From Candidatus Zhuqueibacterota bacterium (GTDB lineage: Bacteria; Zhuqueibacterota; Zhuqueibacteria; Oceanimicrobiales; Oceanimicrobiaceae), in NCBI GenBank assembly GCA_029261995.1, contig JAJDAF010000023.1, positions 1 to 40,294 of the forward strand: a stretch of 40,294 nt of DNA. Direction: 5' to 3'. The notes beneath the pieces were generated by a model. It was not told the origin of the DNA. It searched no databases and saw only the letters and a program-made list of their open reading frames with translations. Of the stretch, positions 1 through 8,546 are shown one piece after another (the first letter of the stretch is position 1; every line of letters begins with the position of its first letter). The translations under genes were made by a program, and so were the position numbers.

Positions 1-219
1 GAGAGTAGACCCATTGACATTTTAGAGGAAGTATGGTCATCCACATACGATAAAGACCAGCCTAAGCCTACATTCCCATCTGATGATCCTCAAATAAAAA
101 TAGACTATGTGATGTTTTACCCAAAAAACAGATGGAAAGTAATTGAAACAAAAGTTATTCAAGATTCCTTAGCATCAGATCATTGCGCCTATATGGCAAC
201 TGTAAGACTATTAGATTAA
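1..219 (+). CDS. Endonuclease/exonuclease/phosphatase family protein, C-terminal fragment
   Basis: Frame 1 is open from the first base and ends at TAA 217-219, giving the last 72 residues of a protein whose start lies outside the window. The tail reads K-I-D-Y-V-M-F-Y, then a W-K-V-I-E strand, then L-A-S-D-H-C-A-Y. This is the usual C-terminal signature of the EEP (DNase I-like) fold: an I-D-Y/H strand followed by the catalytic S-D-H. Members hydrolyse phosphodiesters or phosphomonoesters, and the substrate cannot be told from this fragment. The segment is clearly more AT-rich than the genes that follow, and an attC-like site begins 30 bases after the stop, so it could be an integron cassette gene. 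Family assignment is good; specific function is unknown. Confidence 0.75.
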   Translation, partial: ESRPIDILEEVWSSTYDKDQPKPTFPSDDPQIKIDYVMFYPKNRWKVIETKVIQDSLASDHCAYMATVRLLD

Positions 220-248
220 TGAGAACATTTCAGCACGTCGCTGTCCGT

Positions 249-377
249 GTCTAACTCGCGGCTTGTGCCGACGTCTGACTTCATGCATGATTTTCTGGTT
301 CCGGTGGTGCGGCAGGCTATTGGATACTAATTGAGTCAAGAGTGGAAAAACCGGCGCGGCACAGCCGGTCGTTAGGA
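249..377 (+). other. Candidate integron attC recombination site
   Basis: GTCTAAC at 249-255 fits the attC R'' consensus RYYYAAC, and GTTAGGA at 371-377 fits R' (GTTRRRY) except in its last base. The inner arms GCTTGTGCCG (261-270) and CGGCACAGC (357-365) pair with one extra unpaired base on the left. Between the arms and the boxes lie non-pairing 5-base spacers (TCGCG and CGGTC). The middle keeps partial pairing (TCTGACTTCA against TTGAGTCAAGA). Length (129 bp), extrahelical base, unpaired spacers and position just downstream of a gene in the same direction are all attC hallmarks. No integrase gene or second attC is visible in the window. Confidence 0.5.
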
Positions 378-423
378 TGTCCATGTATCTACTTGACTGT
401 GATCAAAAAAATATTGATGTACG

Positions 424-1602
424 ATGCAGCTATTGATGATCTTGACAATCTTCATTTTCGCACCTGTGGCGCTCGCCGAGACTGGCACTGTTCGCCTGAA
501 AGTGACGGTACCGAAGGATACTCCGGCGGATGCCATTCTCACACTCGGTGGTAATTTCAACAGTTGGGATCCAGCTGCGGAAGGCTATCGCCTCATAGAA
601 CAGACGGACGGCTCATATCACTTCACGTTTCCGCCACAGCCTGTGGACAATATTCTTCAGTTCAAATTGACGCGTGGCAGCTGGGAAACAGTTGAAATTG
701 CAAACGATGGCTCCAACATCGAGAACCGGAAGCACACGATCGCACCAGGTGCTGAGCTAATAGAAATAGAGGTCTCAGCGTGGGCAGACATGAGCACTCT
801 TGCGGCGCCTTCGACCGTGACTGGCAATGTCCTGGTTGAAGATATCGAACTACCTACCTTTCCAGGTATCCGTAAATTGCGGATTTACCTGCCGCCTGAT
901 TATGAAACATCTCGCAAGCGCTATCCGGTGATTTATATGTCAGACGCCCAGAACCTATTCGACAAAGTAACAGCCGCAGCTGGAGAATGGGGAATGGATG
1001 AACTGATGGAGCGACTGCACGTGGCCGGCTCGCCTTTGACGTCGATAGTTGTTGGCATCGACCATGCCGGGGATAATCGGTTCAAAGAATATATGCCATT
1101 CCCTTTTGGAGAAAACCGGTTCAACCAGGTTGGCGATGGCAAAGCAAATATATTTGCCGATTATGTTGCCAATACTCTGAAGCCGATGGTCGATAAACGA
1201 TTCCGCACCAAGCCGGGTCGAGAAGGTGCCACTTTTATGGGCAGTTCTATGGGCGGGCTGGTTTCGCTATATATCGGGTTAAGACATCAAGACAGATTCT
1301 CAAAAGTCGCTTGCCTGTCATCGGCTTTGATGCGCGATTTTGTGGGGGACAATATGCTTAGCTATATCGCTGAAGTCGGTCGAAAGCATCCTATGCGTAT
1401 CCACCTTGATATAGGCGACCAGGAAGGATACCTGATGAGTGACACAATCCTGAGCGATACGAAAGCTGTTCGGAATGCCCTGATAAAGGTCGGCTTTGAT
1501 GCTGATAGTATTCGCTGTCAGGTAATCAAGGGGGGCCTGCACAGCGAGGATAGCTGGCGTTTACGAACCGAAGATATTCTCAAGTGGCTGAACGGGCGAT
1601 AA
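424..1602 (+). CDS. Secreted esterase with N-terminal glycogen-binding-like domain
   Basis: This is a 392-aa protein. A signal peptide with a likely cut after residue 18 (V-A-L-A) is followed by an immunoglobulin-like beta domain (about 20-120) resembling the early-set/CBM48-CBM20 type (L-G-G-N-F-N-S-W-D). The rest is an alpha/beta hydrolase of the putative-esterase family (Fes/esterase D type): R-Y-P-V-I-Y-M near 167-172, nucleophile elbow G-S-S-M-G-G at 273-278 (Ser275), and likely Asp332 and His373. The family cleaves esters such as enterobactin-type siderophores or acylated sugars; the substrate is not known here. The ATG at 424 lacks a clear Shine-Dalgarno but is the only start that gives the signal peptide. 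It begins about 50 bases after the attC-like site. Confidence 0.82.
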   Translation: MQLLMILTIFIFAPVALAETGTVRLKVTVPKDTPADAILTLGGNFNSWDPAAEGYRLIEQTDGSYHFTFPPQPVDNILQFKLTRGSWETVEIANDGSNIENRKHTIAPGAELIEIEVSAWADMSTLAAPSTVTGNVLVEDIELPTFPGIRKLRIYLPPDYETSRKRYPVIYMSDAQNLFDKVTAAAGEWGMDELMERLHVAGSPLTSIVVGIDHAGDNRFKEYMPFPFGENRFNQVGDGKANIFADYVANTLKPMVDKRFRTKPGREGATFMGSSMGGLVSLYIGLRHQDRFSKVACLSSALMRDFVGDNMLSYIAEVGRKHPMRIHLDIGDQEGYLMSDTILSDTKAVRNALIKVGFDADSIRCQVIKGGLHSEDSWRLRTEDILKWLNGR

Positions 1603-1688
1603 AGAACGACATTTAACAGCATCCGCACGGGTGCCCGTTCTCTATACCAAAGATTATACGTATGGCACGCGGCTTTATTTAGTCCATG

Positions 1689-2747
1689 TCACGGCTTCGA
1701 ATACGTAGTCTTGCCAAAACTCCCATCATCGACATCTTTGATAAACGTGACAAGCCCATCGAAGTAAGTCTCCTGATCATCGTACTGTGCCATATGGCTG
1801 CCGTTGGCACAGAGTAGGAATCGCCCTTGTTGCACTTGCGTGGCCATCCATTTCATGTGTTCCGGGTCCATGGTGTCGTGTTGTGCGCCGATCACCAACG
1901 TGGGAACGTGGATGTTCTGCAAATCGCCCGTTCTGTCCCATTTCTCCAGTTTGCCGCTGGCGCCAAATTCGCTCGGCCCCTGCATGGGCACGTAGACTTT
2001 CGGGTTGAGATGCTTGAAAGCGCGATTGACCGGATCCGGCCAATCCGCCACGGGCATACGCAAGACGTGCTCGGTATAGTAATGCGAGACGACCAGTTCG
2101 GTGTAGCGCGGGTTGTCGTATTCACCGCTTGCTTCCAGCTCCCTGATTTCAGCGAGAACGGCCGGGTCCAGTTGCGGCGCCAGCACTTGCTCCGCATACT
2201 TGTTGTAGGCTGGAATACTCGCCATCATGTTGGAAATGATCAGACCTTTGAGCCTGTCCTGGTATTTCAAAGCATATTCGATGGCCAAAAGGCCACCCCA
2301 CGATTGACCGTAGAGATAGAAATTCTCGTGGTCGAGTCCCAGCGCCTGCCGAACTTGCTCCACCTCCTCAACAAAACGGGGTAAATCCCAAAGGTCAGGG
2401 TCGTCCGGCTGGTCGCTGTAGTAGGAACCGAGCTGGTCGTAGTAATAGTATTCTACGCCGGCAGCAGGAAAGTAACTGTCGCACGCTTCCAGATATTCGT
2501 GCGTCACGCCCGGGCCGCCGTGCAGCAGAAGAACCTTGATGGTGGGGTTGTTTCCGACGCGCTTGGTCCAGACGTTGAAGGTTCCTTTCGGGGTTTCTAC
2601 GGGAATCATCTTTACGCCGCCGCTCAGGACATCGTCGCGGCCGGAATTGTCGAGGTACGCTTGCCCCGGGCTATCTTTCGACTCCGGGCCATTGGCACAG
2701 CCGTTGATGAGCAGGGCGCCGGCAAGCAGCAGCACGATTCTCTTCAT
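1689..2747 (-). CDS. Proline iminopeptidase-like alpha/beta hydrolase lipoprotein
   Basis: A 352-aa protein with a lipoprotein signal (lipobox I-N-G-C, Cys17), so it is probably anchored to a membrane facing the periplasm. The alpha/beta hydrolase fold shows the oxyanion motif H-G-G-P-G (76-80), nucleophile G-Q-S-W-G-G (147-152, Ser149), acid D291 in G-A-Q-H-D, and His318. H-G-G-P-G with G-Q-S-W-G-G is typical of peptidase family S33 (prolyl aminopeptidase), which removes N-terminal proline. GGGAG lies 8 bases before the ATG. A 10-bp perfect inverted repeat sits about 40-70 bases upstream. It is convergent with the esterase, and with the M61 gene behind it this suggests envelope peptide degradation. 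Confidence 0.85.
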   Translation of the reverse strand: MKRIVLLLAGALLINGCANGPESKDSPGQAYLDNSGRDDVLSGGVKMIPVETPKGTFNVWTKRVGNNPTIKVLLLHGGPGVTHEYLEACDSYFPAAGVEYYYYDQLGSYYSDQPDDPDLWDLPRFVEEVEQVRQALGLDHENFYLYGQSWGGLLAIEYALKYQDRLKGLIISNMMASIPAYNKYAEQVLAPQLDPAVLAEIRELEASGEYDNPRYTELVVSHYYTEHVLRMPVADWPDPVNRAFKHLNPKVYVPMQGPSEFGASGKLEKWDRTGDLQNIHVPTLVIGAQHDTMDPEHMKWMATQVQQGRFLLCANGSHMAQYDDQETYFDGLVTFIKDVDDGSFGKTTYSKP

Positions 2748-2784
2748 AGTGATTCTCCCAAATTGGATAGATTAGAAGCCTGGA

Positions 2785-2817
2785 ATCCGTCTGCCGTTCA
2801 TCTTATAGCAGACGGAT
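2785..2817. promoter_or_regulatory. 10-bp perfect inverted repeat upstream of the iminopeptidase gene
   Basis: ATCCGTCTGC (2785-2794) and GCAGACGGAT (2808-2817) form a perfect inverted repeat around a 13-base spacer. On the minus strand the spacer contains TATAAGAT, which resembles a -10 box. It lies 38-70 bases upstream of the ATG at 2747. It could be a repressor operator or an mRNA leader hairpin. No T-tract follows on either strand, so a terminator is less likely. Confidence 0.4.
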
Positions 2818-3028
2818 AATTCTCTCGGAGCAAACAGGAGTTGTTTGATCGGACATCAAAGAAGTTACAGATGGAAGGTACGCAATCACAGAAGAGAAGT
2901 CAAGGGCCACGCTTGGTTCTGCAATCAAGTCGATGCTGTGTTGCTCTGGTGGTGCCGCCTCCAGAGCATCCTCGGCGGGCTATGCCGGCGACGGGTGGTG
3001 GTCCAGACTCCGCCGCCGGTTGTTTCTC

Positions 3029-4867
3029 TCAGGAATCGTGATTGAGATTCTGCAGCCACGCCTGCCGCAGAGCAAGTTGCTCGTCCGTCGCCTCGTCGTC
3101 TATCTCCAGGACGTGGCGTGTCACTTTGTGGCGCATGATTTTTTTGCGGCTCAGCATCATCTCCTCGCCGTCGCGTTTGATGGTCATTTCGTACGGCTGG
3201 TCAATCGGTATAGCGCGCAGTTCCGCAAAGAGTTCACCCGCATTCTTCTGAGTCAGCTCTTTTCCCAAGATGTGGGTGATGAAGTCTCCGCTTTTGAAGC
3301 CAAGATGCTCGCCGCCAGCATAAATCTCGCCGACAAAGAACGCCTCACCGTTGCCGTGAATGGAGAAGCCGCGCGACAGAGTTTTTTCCTGCTCTTCTAC
3401 TTGCGGCTGGTAATAGATGCCGAGTTTGCCGTAGTACTCCTGCAACGGCAAGGGTTCGTTGCCTTCCACATATTGCGAGAAAAAGTCCCGAATCTCCGGG
3501 TGGCTGAGTTCGGCCAGGTGGTCAAAAAAGTTCGTTTCCGAAAAGGCTTTGTCCGGGCCATAGCTTTGGGTCAGCGTGTTGATGAGTTCGCGAAAGCCTG
3601 CCTTGCCGGCGGATAATTCCAGCAAACGGATGTCGAGCAAGCCGGCTACGATGGCGCCGCGCATGTAGATGTCCGGGTGGAGTTGCACGTAGCCGGAGCT
3701 GAATGCGCGCCTTGCAAGCTGAGTCAGGCTCAGGGCGCGGGCCGAGGCAAAAGTCTCGCTGGTCTGCAGTTTCTGGCTGAGGCGTTTCAAATAGGTCGGC
3801 AGATCGACGAGCCCAGCGCGTAGCTGCAGCATGTGGGCCGCCCATTCGGTGGCGCCTTCGTACAGCCACAAATGCTGCGACGGCTCGGGCGTGACAAAGT
3901 TGAACTGCTCGATGATTTCGCTGTGCATATTGAGGGGGGTGACGATGTGGTAGAATTCATGTGCGGCATTGTCTTTCAGGAATCCGCGGGTCATAAGCAT
4001 ATCGAATTGGTCTTCGGAGTAAGTGTAAGTCGAGCTGTAGGAATGCTCCCAGGCGCCCATGCTCACATCTTCGAAATGGAAGAGAAAGGCGTAGTGGTCG
4101 ACTGGCAAGCCGTCGGTGAAGACTGCCGTGGCTTTCAGAATATCTTCCATGCTCGACATAATGGCCTCGGACTTGACCCTGTCGGTTTTGGAATAGGTGT
4201 AGATTTCAACATCGCATTGGCCGACCTGCAGCGTCGCCGTGCTGAGACGGCCGAGCAGGAAAGGCGAGTCAACCACATGGTCGAAGTTGTCGGCCTGAAA
4301 CCTGCCGCTTACGTCGCGCCGCAGAGCCGTGCCCAATTGCCACTCTGAGGGATAGCTCAAATCGATACTGAGCGGCCGCGTCTGCATGCCCGTCGGATAG
4401 CCGAACACGCACTGGCCGTTGATCTGCACATGGTCGTCCTCGATGGATGAGCCGCACATGCGGTAGACCCGATTGGAGTCGACAGGCGTGTCCCAGGTTT
4501 CCGCGATTGAGTATTTGATCTGCCTGACTTTTTCAGGCTCAGCGATTTTCCACTGATTGGTGGACAACTGCTCGACTTGCAGAGAGCCGCCGTCCGCATC
4601 AAGGGCCTGGAATTCCCGCACAAACCGTCCGATGTCCATGGTGATGTAGGTTCCTGGTGCGGTCGCGGCAAACTGGTAGATGGCGTTCTCAGCGGTCAGG
4701 TCATCAATCTGCAAAGTAACCTTGAAGGTGTCACCACTACGGTCGTTTAGATCGATTTTGTAGAGCAGGGGCGGCGCCTCGCCGGAGTCGGTTTCAATGG
4801 CAAAGCCAGTAGAGCAAAGGGTATAGAATAACGCCAGCGCAAGATGGATGGTTTGCTTCCTCAGCAT
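3029..4867 (-). CDS. M61-family (glycyl aminopeptidase-like) metallopeptidase with PDZ-like domain
   Basis: A 612-aa exported protein. The ATG at 4867 is chosen over one 33 bases upstream because AGGAG lies 6 bases before it and the product then starts directly with a signal peptide (M-L-R-K-Q, hydrophobic core, S-T-G-F-A). An N-terminal beta domain (about 25-210) precedes a gluzincin domain with H-E-F-Y-H at 303-307 and the third zinc ligand in W-L-Y-E-G-A-T-E-W (Glu near 337), as in M61. A PDZ-like region lies near residues 500-590 (G-E-I-Y-A-G-G, G-D-F-I-T-H-I-L-G), typical of bacterial M61 enzymes. It likely hydrolyses peptides in the periplasm. Confidence 0.88.
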   Translation of the reverse strand: MLRKQTIHLALALFYTLCSTGFAIETDSGEAPPLLYKIDLNDRSGDTFKVTLQIDDLTAENAIYQFAATAPGTYITMDIGRFVREFQALDADGGSLQVEQLSTNQWKIAEPEKVRQIKYSIAETWDTPVDSNRVYRMCGSSIEDDHVQINGQCVFGYPTGMQTRPLSIDLSYPSEWQLGTALRRDVSGRFQADNFDHVVDSPFLLGRLSTATLQVGQCDVEIYTYSKTDRVKSEAIMSSMEDILKATAVFTDGLPVDHYAFLFHFEDVSMGAWEHSYSSTYTYSEDQFDMLMTRGFLKDNAAHEFYHIVTPLNMHSEIIEQFNFVTPEPSQHLWLYEGATEWAAHMLQLRAGLVDLPTYLKRLSQKLQTSETFASARALSLTQLARRAFSSGYVQLHPDIYMRGAIVAGLLDIRLLELSAGKAGFRELINTLTQSYGPDKAFSETNFFDHLAELSHPEIRDFFSQYVEGNEPLPLQEYYGKLGIYYQPQVEEQEKTLSRGFSIHGNGEAFFVGEIYAGGEHLGFKSGDFITHILGKELTQKNAGELFAELRAIPIDQPYEMTIKRDGEEMMLSRKKIMRHKVTRHVLEIDDEATDEQLALRQAWLQNLNHDS

Positions 4868-5175
4868 GATAATCTCCTGAAATGAACGCGTTTGGGTCAT
4901 CTGATCTGTTCAGCTTGTCGTGGCTACCATCGTAAGGCGGGAGAGCCTTGCCGATCTGAATGCAAGGTCGGAACCACAAACAAGAACATGCTACGGCTGC
5001 CTGCGTTCTAAGTTTCTCGCATGAGACAGAACTGTGCACCGGTGACGCTCGTTCAGCCGTTATGCGGAATGTCTTACTTGAAGGGGGCCGCAAGGAGGGA
5101 ATGATGAGAAGTTCTGATTTTGCGGCGGCCATATTTCTGGATTCCGCCGACAACGCCGCTGCGACGTGTTGTAAG
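4868..5175. other. Intergenic region between two minus-strand genes
   Basis: This 308-base stretch holds the leader of the M61 gene and the end of the spacer after the 638-aa gene. Open frames here are interrupted and look like noise. I see no clear promoter box, terminator or repeat. Confidence 0.5.
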
Positions 5176-7092
5176 TCAGTGCTCCCGGCTATAGCGCAGC
5201 GGTTCAAAGCTCAGAGAAATGATGGTTCTCCGAATCTCGCTGTACTTCTTTTCTCTTTCGGAATCGCTCAAATCTGAGGCTTTCCTTATGCGGAGCGATT
5301 CCGGCGAGATTCCATTGTAGCCGAAGAAATCGTGTTTGAAAGAGATCCGGCGTTGCTGCACCAGTTGCGAGAAGTAGGGCTCACTTCGCTCCTTCATATA
5401 CTTGACAAGCTCCTCTTTGGTGAAGTAGGCCCTGAGACAGGCGAGTTGCCTGTTGTCCAGAATGAATCCCGCGATGGTATTGCCATTGCAATCCACAGCC
5501 CGATTATCATAGATAATCCTGGTGACCGGCCTGTGGTCCGTAAACCCCTCAAACGAAAGAGTTAATGACAAGTTCGTGGAGTCGCCCTTTGAGAGACTCT
5601 TCAGGATCGGATTGAGATTCAAAGCTACCTCATTAAAAAGGTAGTCCAGGTAAGGCGGCGACTGTTGGTCGCCAACAATCCTGGCCACGTAGTCGGGGGC
5701 GACTGAATTCTTGTTTGCCCAGGCCCTGTAATTCTCAAGATTGCGGGCCAGAAAAGGCCTGTAATAGCCCAGGGGGAAGAATTGGATTTCATGTCCATCT
5801 TTGTTGAATTGCTCAATCAGACGTTTCGGGTCAATTCTCTGCGCCGTTACCGCATCGGCCGCGAACGCCCTGATTTCATTGCGCACGGCCGGAGGTAATT
5901 TATCAAATTTTCGTGTGAACGGAGAATCCCCGGGCCCCGGAATTGCGATGGTGCTGGAGATCGTGCTCGCTCCGATGTTTGCGGAATGTACGTCGATGCT
6001 GTATTCCAAAGGTTGCGGGCTGACGGCAGCTTCCGCGAAGACCCGCCACGCTATTTGTCCGCTTTGCATGATCGTCAGGCTTCCCGGCTGCAGGCGCTTG
6101 CGTGGACTTTCACCGCCGATCAATCTGAGCCCGGCCGGAAGCGTAATCTCAGCTTCGATCCCGGATGCTCTCGATGCTGCCGTGTTGGTAATGATGAGCA
6201 CCACATCAAACGGGTTGGGACTGAGCCGGTTGTCGATGTTTTCCAACCTTTCCGGCGCGGTGACATTGAGAGACAGCAAACCTTTCTTGATCACGACATC
6301 GGCGATGCCATAGTAGGTGCCAACCTGCCGGTGTTCTCCGGGCTGTAAGCGTCGCTCGTCCCAACGCAGAATGACGGCGCTGTCGCCATAAAAGGTATTC
6401 GTTGCGCTGTAGTCCCAAACCACTGTTTTCAACCTGTGCCAGTCGCCGATAATGAACAGGTCCGGCGCGACCGCCTCTCTACCCTTCATGGTGCCTCTGG
6501 CGATTAGCCCGGGAGTCACAGGGTTTTTTTCAAACGCCTGGAAGAAGTCAGGAATCCTGGGAGCGTGGAACGCTCGTGCCGAGGTGCTGTAACCAAAGCT
6601 TGTAGAAATCGGCGCACGATCATTGTGGTTGACCATGGTGTCCAGTTCCAGGAGTACGCCGACACGGTGGGCCCGATCGTCCTGGTTGAGTATCAGGTAC
6701 TGGATAAATACCGCGCCGCTGGTTGCTCCGTACTGCTCGAGCGCCAGGCGCTGGACGATTGCGACGTCCTTGATCTTCCATGCGCAGATTATCGAGGCGT
6801 CAACTTGCCGCAAGCTGATGAATGCCGGCGGTCGGTCGCGGTAAACCTTTCCGTCCACCCTGAAATGCGTGTGCGAGGTCGATGGCGCATCCGGATATCG
6901 GAAGGTCAGCGTTGTGCCTGCAGCCGTGCCCAGATTGAATCTGCCATTGGAGTTGGCCTGAACGGCCATGATATCGTTGCTGATTTGAATGAGGGGGCTG
7001 TCTTGAGCAAGACCGCTTTGGCTGGCCGGGCCAAACTGCCCGGCTAGCACGCATGCGCCGATAAATAGCCGCTTTTGCTTCCATGTCAACAC
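5176..7092 (-). CDS. Secreted beta-rich protein of unknown function
   Basis: A 638-aa protein starting at GTG 7092; GGAGGT lies 5 bases upstream, which decides the start. A signal peptide (K-Q-K-R, hydrophobic stretch, likely cut near S-G-L-A-Q) indicates export. Residues about 30-270 look like a beta-sandwich with mutarotase-like flavour (F-R-V-D-G-K-V-Y, L-E-L-D-T-M-V-N-H-N-D). Residues about 275-400 resemble an adhesion-type Ig/DUF11-like domain (I-T-L-P-A-G-L-R-L, then an I-A-W strand). The C-terminal 230 residues are mixed and unrecognised. I do not recognise the family and infer no function beyond an extracytoplasmic location. Confidence 0.7.
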   Translation of the reverse strand: MLTWKQKRLFIGACVLAGQFGPASQSGLAQDSPLIQISNDIMAVQANSNGRFNLGTAAGTTLTFRYPDAPSTSHTHFRVDGKVYRDRPPAFISLRQVDASIICAWKIKDVAIVQRLALEQYGATSGAVFIQYLILNQDDRAHRVGVLLELDTMVNHNDRAPISTSFGYSTSARAFHAPRIPDFFQAFEKNPVTPGLIARGTMKGREAVAPDLFIIGDWHRLKTVVWDYSATNTFYGDSAVILRWDERRLQPGEHRQVGTYYGIADVVIKKGLLSLNVTAPERLENIDNRLSPNPFDVVLIITNTAASRASGIEAEITLPAGLRLIGGESPRKRLQPGSLTIMQSGQIAWRVFAEAAVSPQPLEYSIDVHSANIGASTISSTIAIPGPGDSPFTRKFDKLPPAVRNEIRAFAADAVTAQRIDPKRLIEQFNKDGHEIQFFPLGYYRPFLARNLENYRAWANKNSVAPDYVARIVGDQQSPPYLDYLFNEVALNLNPILKSLSKGDSTNLSLTLSFEGFTDHRPVTRIIYDNRAVDCNGNTIAGFILDNRQLACLRAYFTKEELVKYMKERSEPYFSQLVQQRRISFKHDFFGYNGISPESLRIRKASDLSDSEREKKYSEIRRTIISLSFEPLRYSREH

Positions 7093-7374
7093 AATGCACC
7101 TCCGGCCAATAGGTCTGGTCTGTGTAAATATAGATGGGTTTCCCGGCGCAAATCTCTTACGAGTGGCGGAAAATTTCCTTGAGTTCGTGATTGTGCGCTT
7201 TCAGTGAAGCAGCCTCCTCCGCAACGCTTTTGGCCGGATTTACCCGATCTACAGGATAAGAGTTGATCTTTTGCTTATGCTTCACTTCTTTTAAACAGCA
7301 ACCTTCTGAGCCGCAAATTTATATGTTCACAGCAATGACGTGCAATCTTTCTGTTCTTGCAAAGGAGAACTTAA

Positions 7375-8070
7375 ATGCTCGACTTGCCTGAAGAGTTATC
7401 CGAAATGCTACTGCGCATCCTGATAGCAGCGGTGTTGGGGGGATTGATTGGCCTGGAGCGCGATATCCGCGGCCGGGCGGCGGGTCTGCGTACCCATCTG
7501 CTGGTTAGTCTTGGTTCCGCTGTCTTCATGATTATGTCCGAGCTTGTCGCAGGTTCCGCCAAAGCCGGGGCCTCGCCCGTGGATCCAGGTCGCATCGCGG
7601 CGCAGATTGTGACCGGCATTGGATTCCTGGGCGCCGGCGTGATTATCAAAGAAGGCGCCACCATTCGCGGCTTGACCACCGCGGCCTGTTTGTGGACGGC
7701 GGCGGCTATTGGCATGACCTCCGGCGCCGGCTACTACCTGTTCGCGGCCGGCGCCACGGGATTGGCTTTGGCCAGTCTCGTTCTGCTGAAATATTCCGAG
7801 CGCATCTATCTCAAAGATTCCTACCGGGTGCTGCGGGTCACGACACCCATAGATGTCGGTGCATCTGACATCATCACCATCGTGAAAGAACAGGGCCTGG
7901 TCGTTGTCAACTGTGAAATCAACCGCGATTATGACGCCGGCACCAACGTGACGCGATTGATGATTCGGCTGTTTCACAAAGGCGTCACCGACAAACTTGC
8001 TCACGGTATTGTCACAGCCCTGGAAGACTCCCAAATCCAGATCAAGCAGGTGCAATGGAGTCATCGCTAG
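7375..8070 (+). CDS. MgtC/SapB family membrane protein
   Basis: A 231-aa protein with an N-terminal membrane domain of about four to five helices carrying the MgtC signature L-I-G-L-E-R-D-I-R-G-R-A-A-G-L-R-T-H, followed by G-I-G-F-L-G-A-G-V-I. A soluble C-terminal part (about 140-231) is ACT-like, as in the longer SapB/YhiD type. MgtC proteins help survival at low magnesium and modulate membrane ATP synthase in pathogens; in environmental bacteria the role is unclear. AAAGGAG lies 9 bases before the ATG. The 282 bases upstream show no recognisable magnesium riboswitch, and the gene appears monocistronic. Confidence 0.9.
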   Translation: MLDLPEELSEMLLRILIAAVLGGLIGLERDIRGRAAGLRTHLLVSLGSAVFMIMSELVAGSAKAGASPVDPGRIAAQIVTGIGFLGAGVIIKEGATIRGLTTAACLWTAAAIGMTSGAGYYLFAAGATGLALASLVLLKYSERIYLKDSYRVLRVTTPIDVGASDIITIVKEQGLVVVNCEINRDYDAGTNVTRLMIRLFHKGVTDKLAHGIVTALEDSQIQIKQVQWSHR

Positions 8071-8090
8071 GGTAATGGGTTTGTTTTTGG

Positions 8091-8188
8091 CCACGGATTG
8101 GCACTGATTAAGCACGGATTTTGTATAGATGAACAAATAGAAATCTTCAGTCATGTTCCAAGCTCATTTTATCCGTGTTCATCGGTGG
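8091..8188. repeat. Imperfect long inverted repeat (CACGGAT family)
   Basis: CCACGGATTGGCACTGATTA (8091-8110), continuing to AGCACGGATTTT, is mirrored by TTTTATCCGTGTTCATCGG (8167-8185) and TGG. The two arms contain CCACGGAT- and CACGGAT-like blocks in opposite orientation, separated by about 45 bases. Similar CACGGAT-rich palindromes recur between genes in many bacterial genomes. It lies 20 bases after the MgtC stop and may also act as a 3' hairpin. Confidence 0.45.
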
Positions 8189-8344
8189 CTGACTCATCTT
8201 GGCATTATCTTGAACTTTTGCGGTTCGGCCGCGCCGTGTAACTCCCTGGCTCAAAGCAGAATAGGCCTGACGCGTTCCACACTTTTTTTGACTTGGCCTA
8301 GATTTCTGACTAGCCTGACCAATTCACGACTTCCTGTCCCTGTG

Positions 8345-8409
8345 ACACCCTTTCAGGGTGTGGCATTCTGGTTCATTCTTACCCAGGATACGCTGCGCTT
8401 AACCCTGGG
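8345..8409. repeat. Two adjacent hairpins in intergenic repeat DNA
   Basis: ACACCC-TTTCA-GGGTGT (8345-8361) is a perfect 6-bp hairpin with a 5-base loop. CCCAGG (8382-8387) pairs with CCTGGG (8404-8409) around ATACGCTGCGCTTAAC. Together with the upstream CACGGAT repeat they fill the 476-base gap between the MgtC gene and the IS3 remnant. The gap otherwise holds no convincing gene. Confidence 0.4.
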
Positions 8410-8546
8410 CTTTGATGTAGATGTACTATCGCTTTGCGGTAAGTTCTTCGCTGGGATGTCTTGATTTAATGGACACACCGAATATCAAACTGTTTGTTTT
8501 TTGTTTTTAAGTTTGTTTACCTGGTATTCAAATAGGAGGTGTGTCA

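Noticed and set aside
1591-1680. Second attC site or terminator after the esterase gene
   Set aside because: ATTTAAC at 1611-1617 fits the left box, but no GTTRRRY box or paired inner arms follow. The AACGGGC/GCCCGTT pair is short with a long loop and no T-tract.
2941-2969. GCTCTGG/CCAGAGC hairpin (2943-2967) as terminator of the M61 gene
   Set aside because: A 7-bp stem with an 11-base loop is present, but no T-tract follows on the minus strand and it is about 60 bases past the stop; too weak to call.
7093-7374. Magnesium riboswitch upstream of the MgtC gene
   Set aside because: I found no M-box-like conserved blocks or terminator/antiterminator pair in the leader.
8153-8464. 103-aa plus-strand open frame after the MgtC gene
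   Set aside because: It runs through the CACGGAT palindrome and the two hairpins and shows no protein-like composition or start signal.
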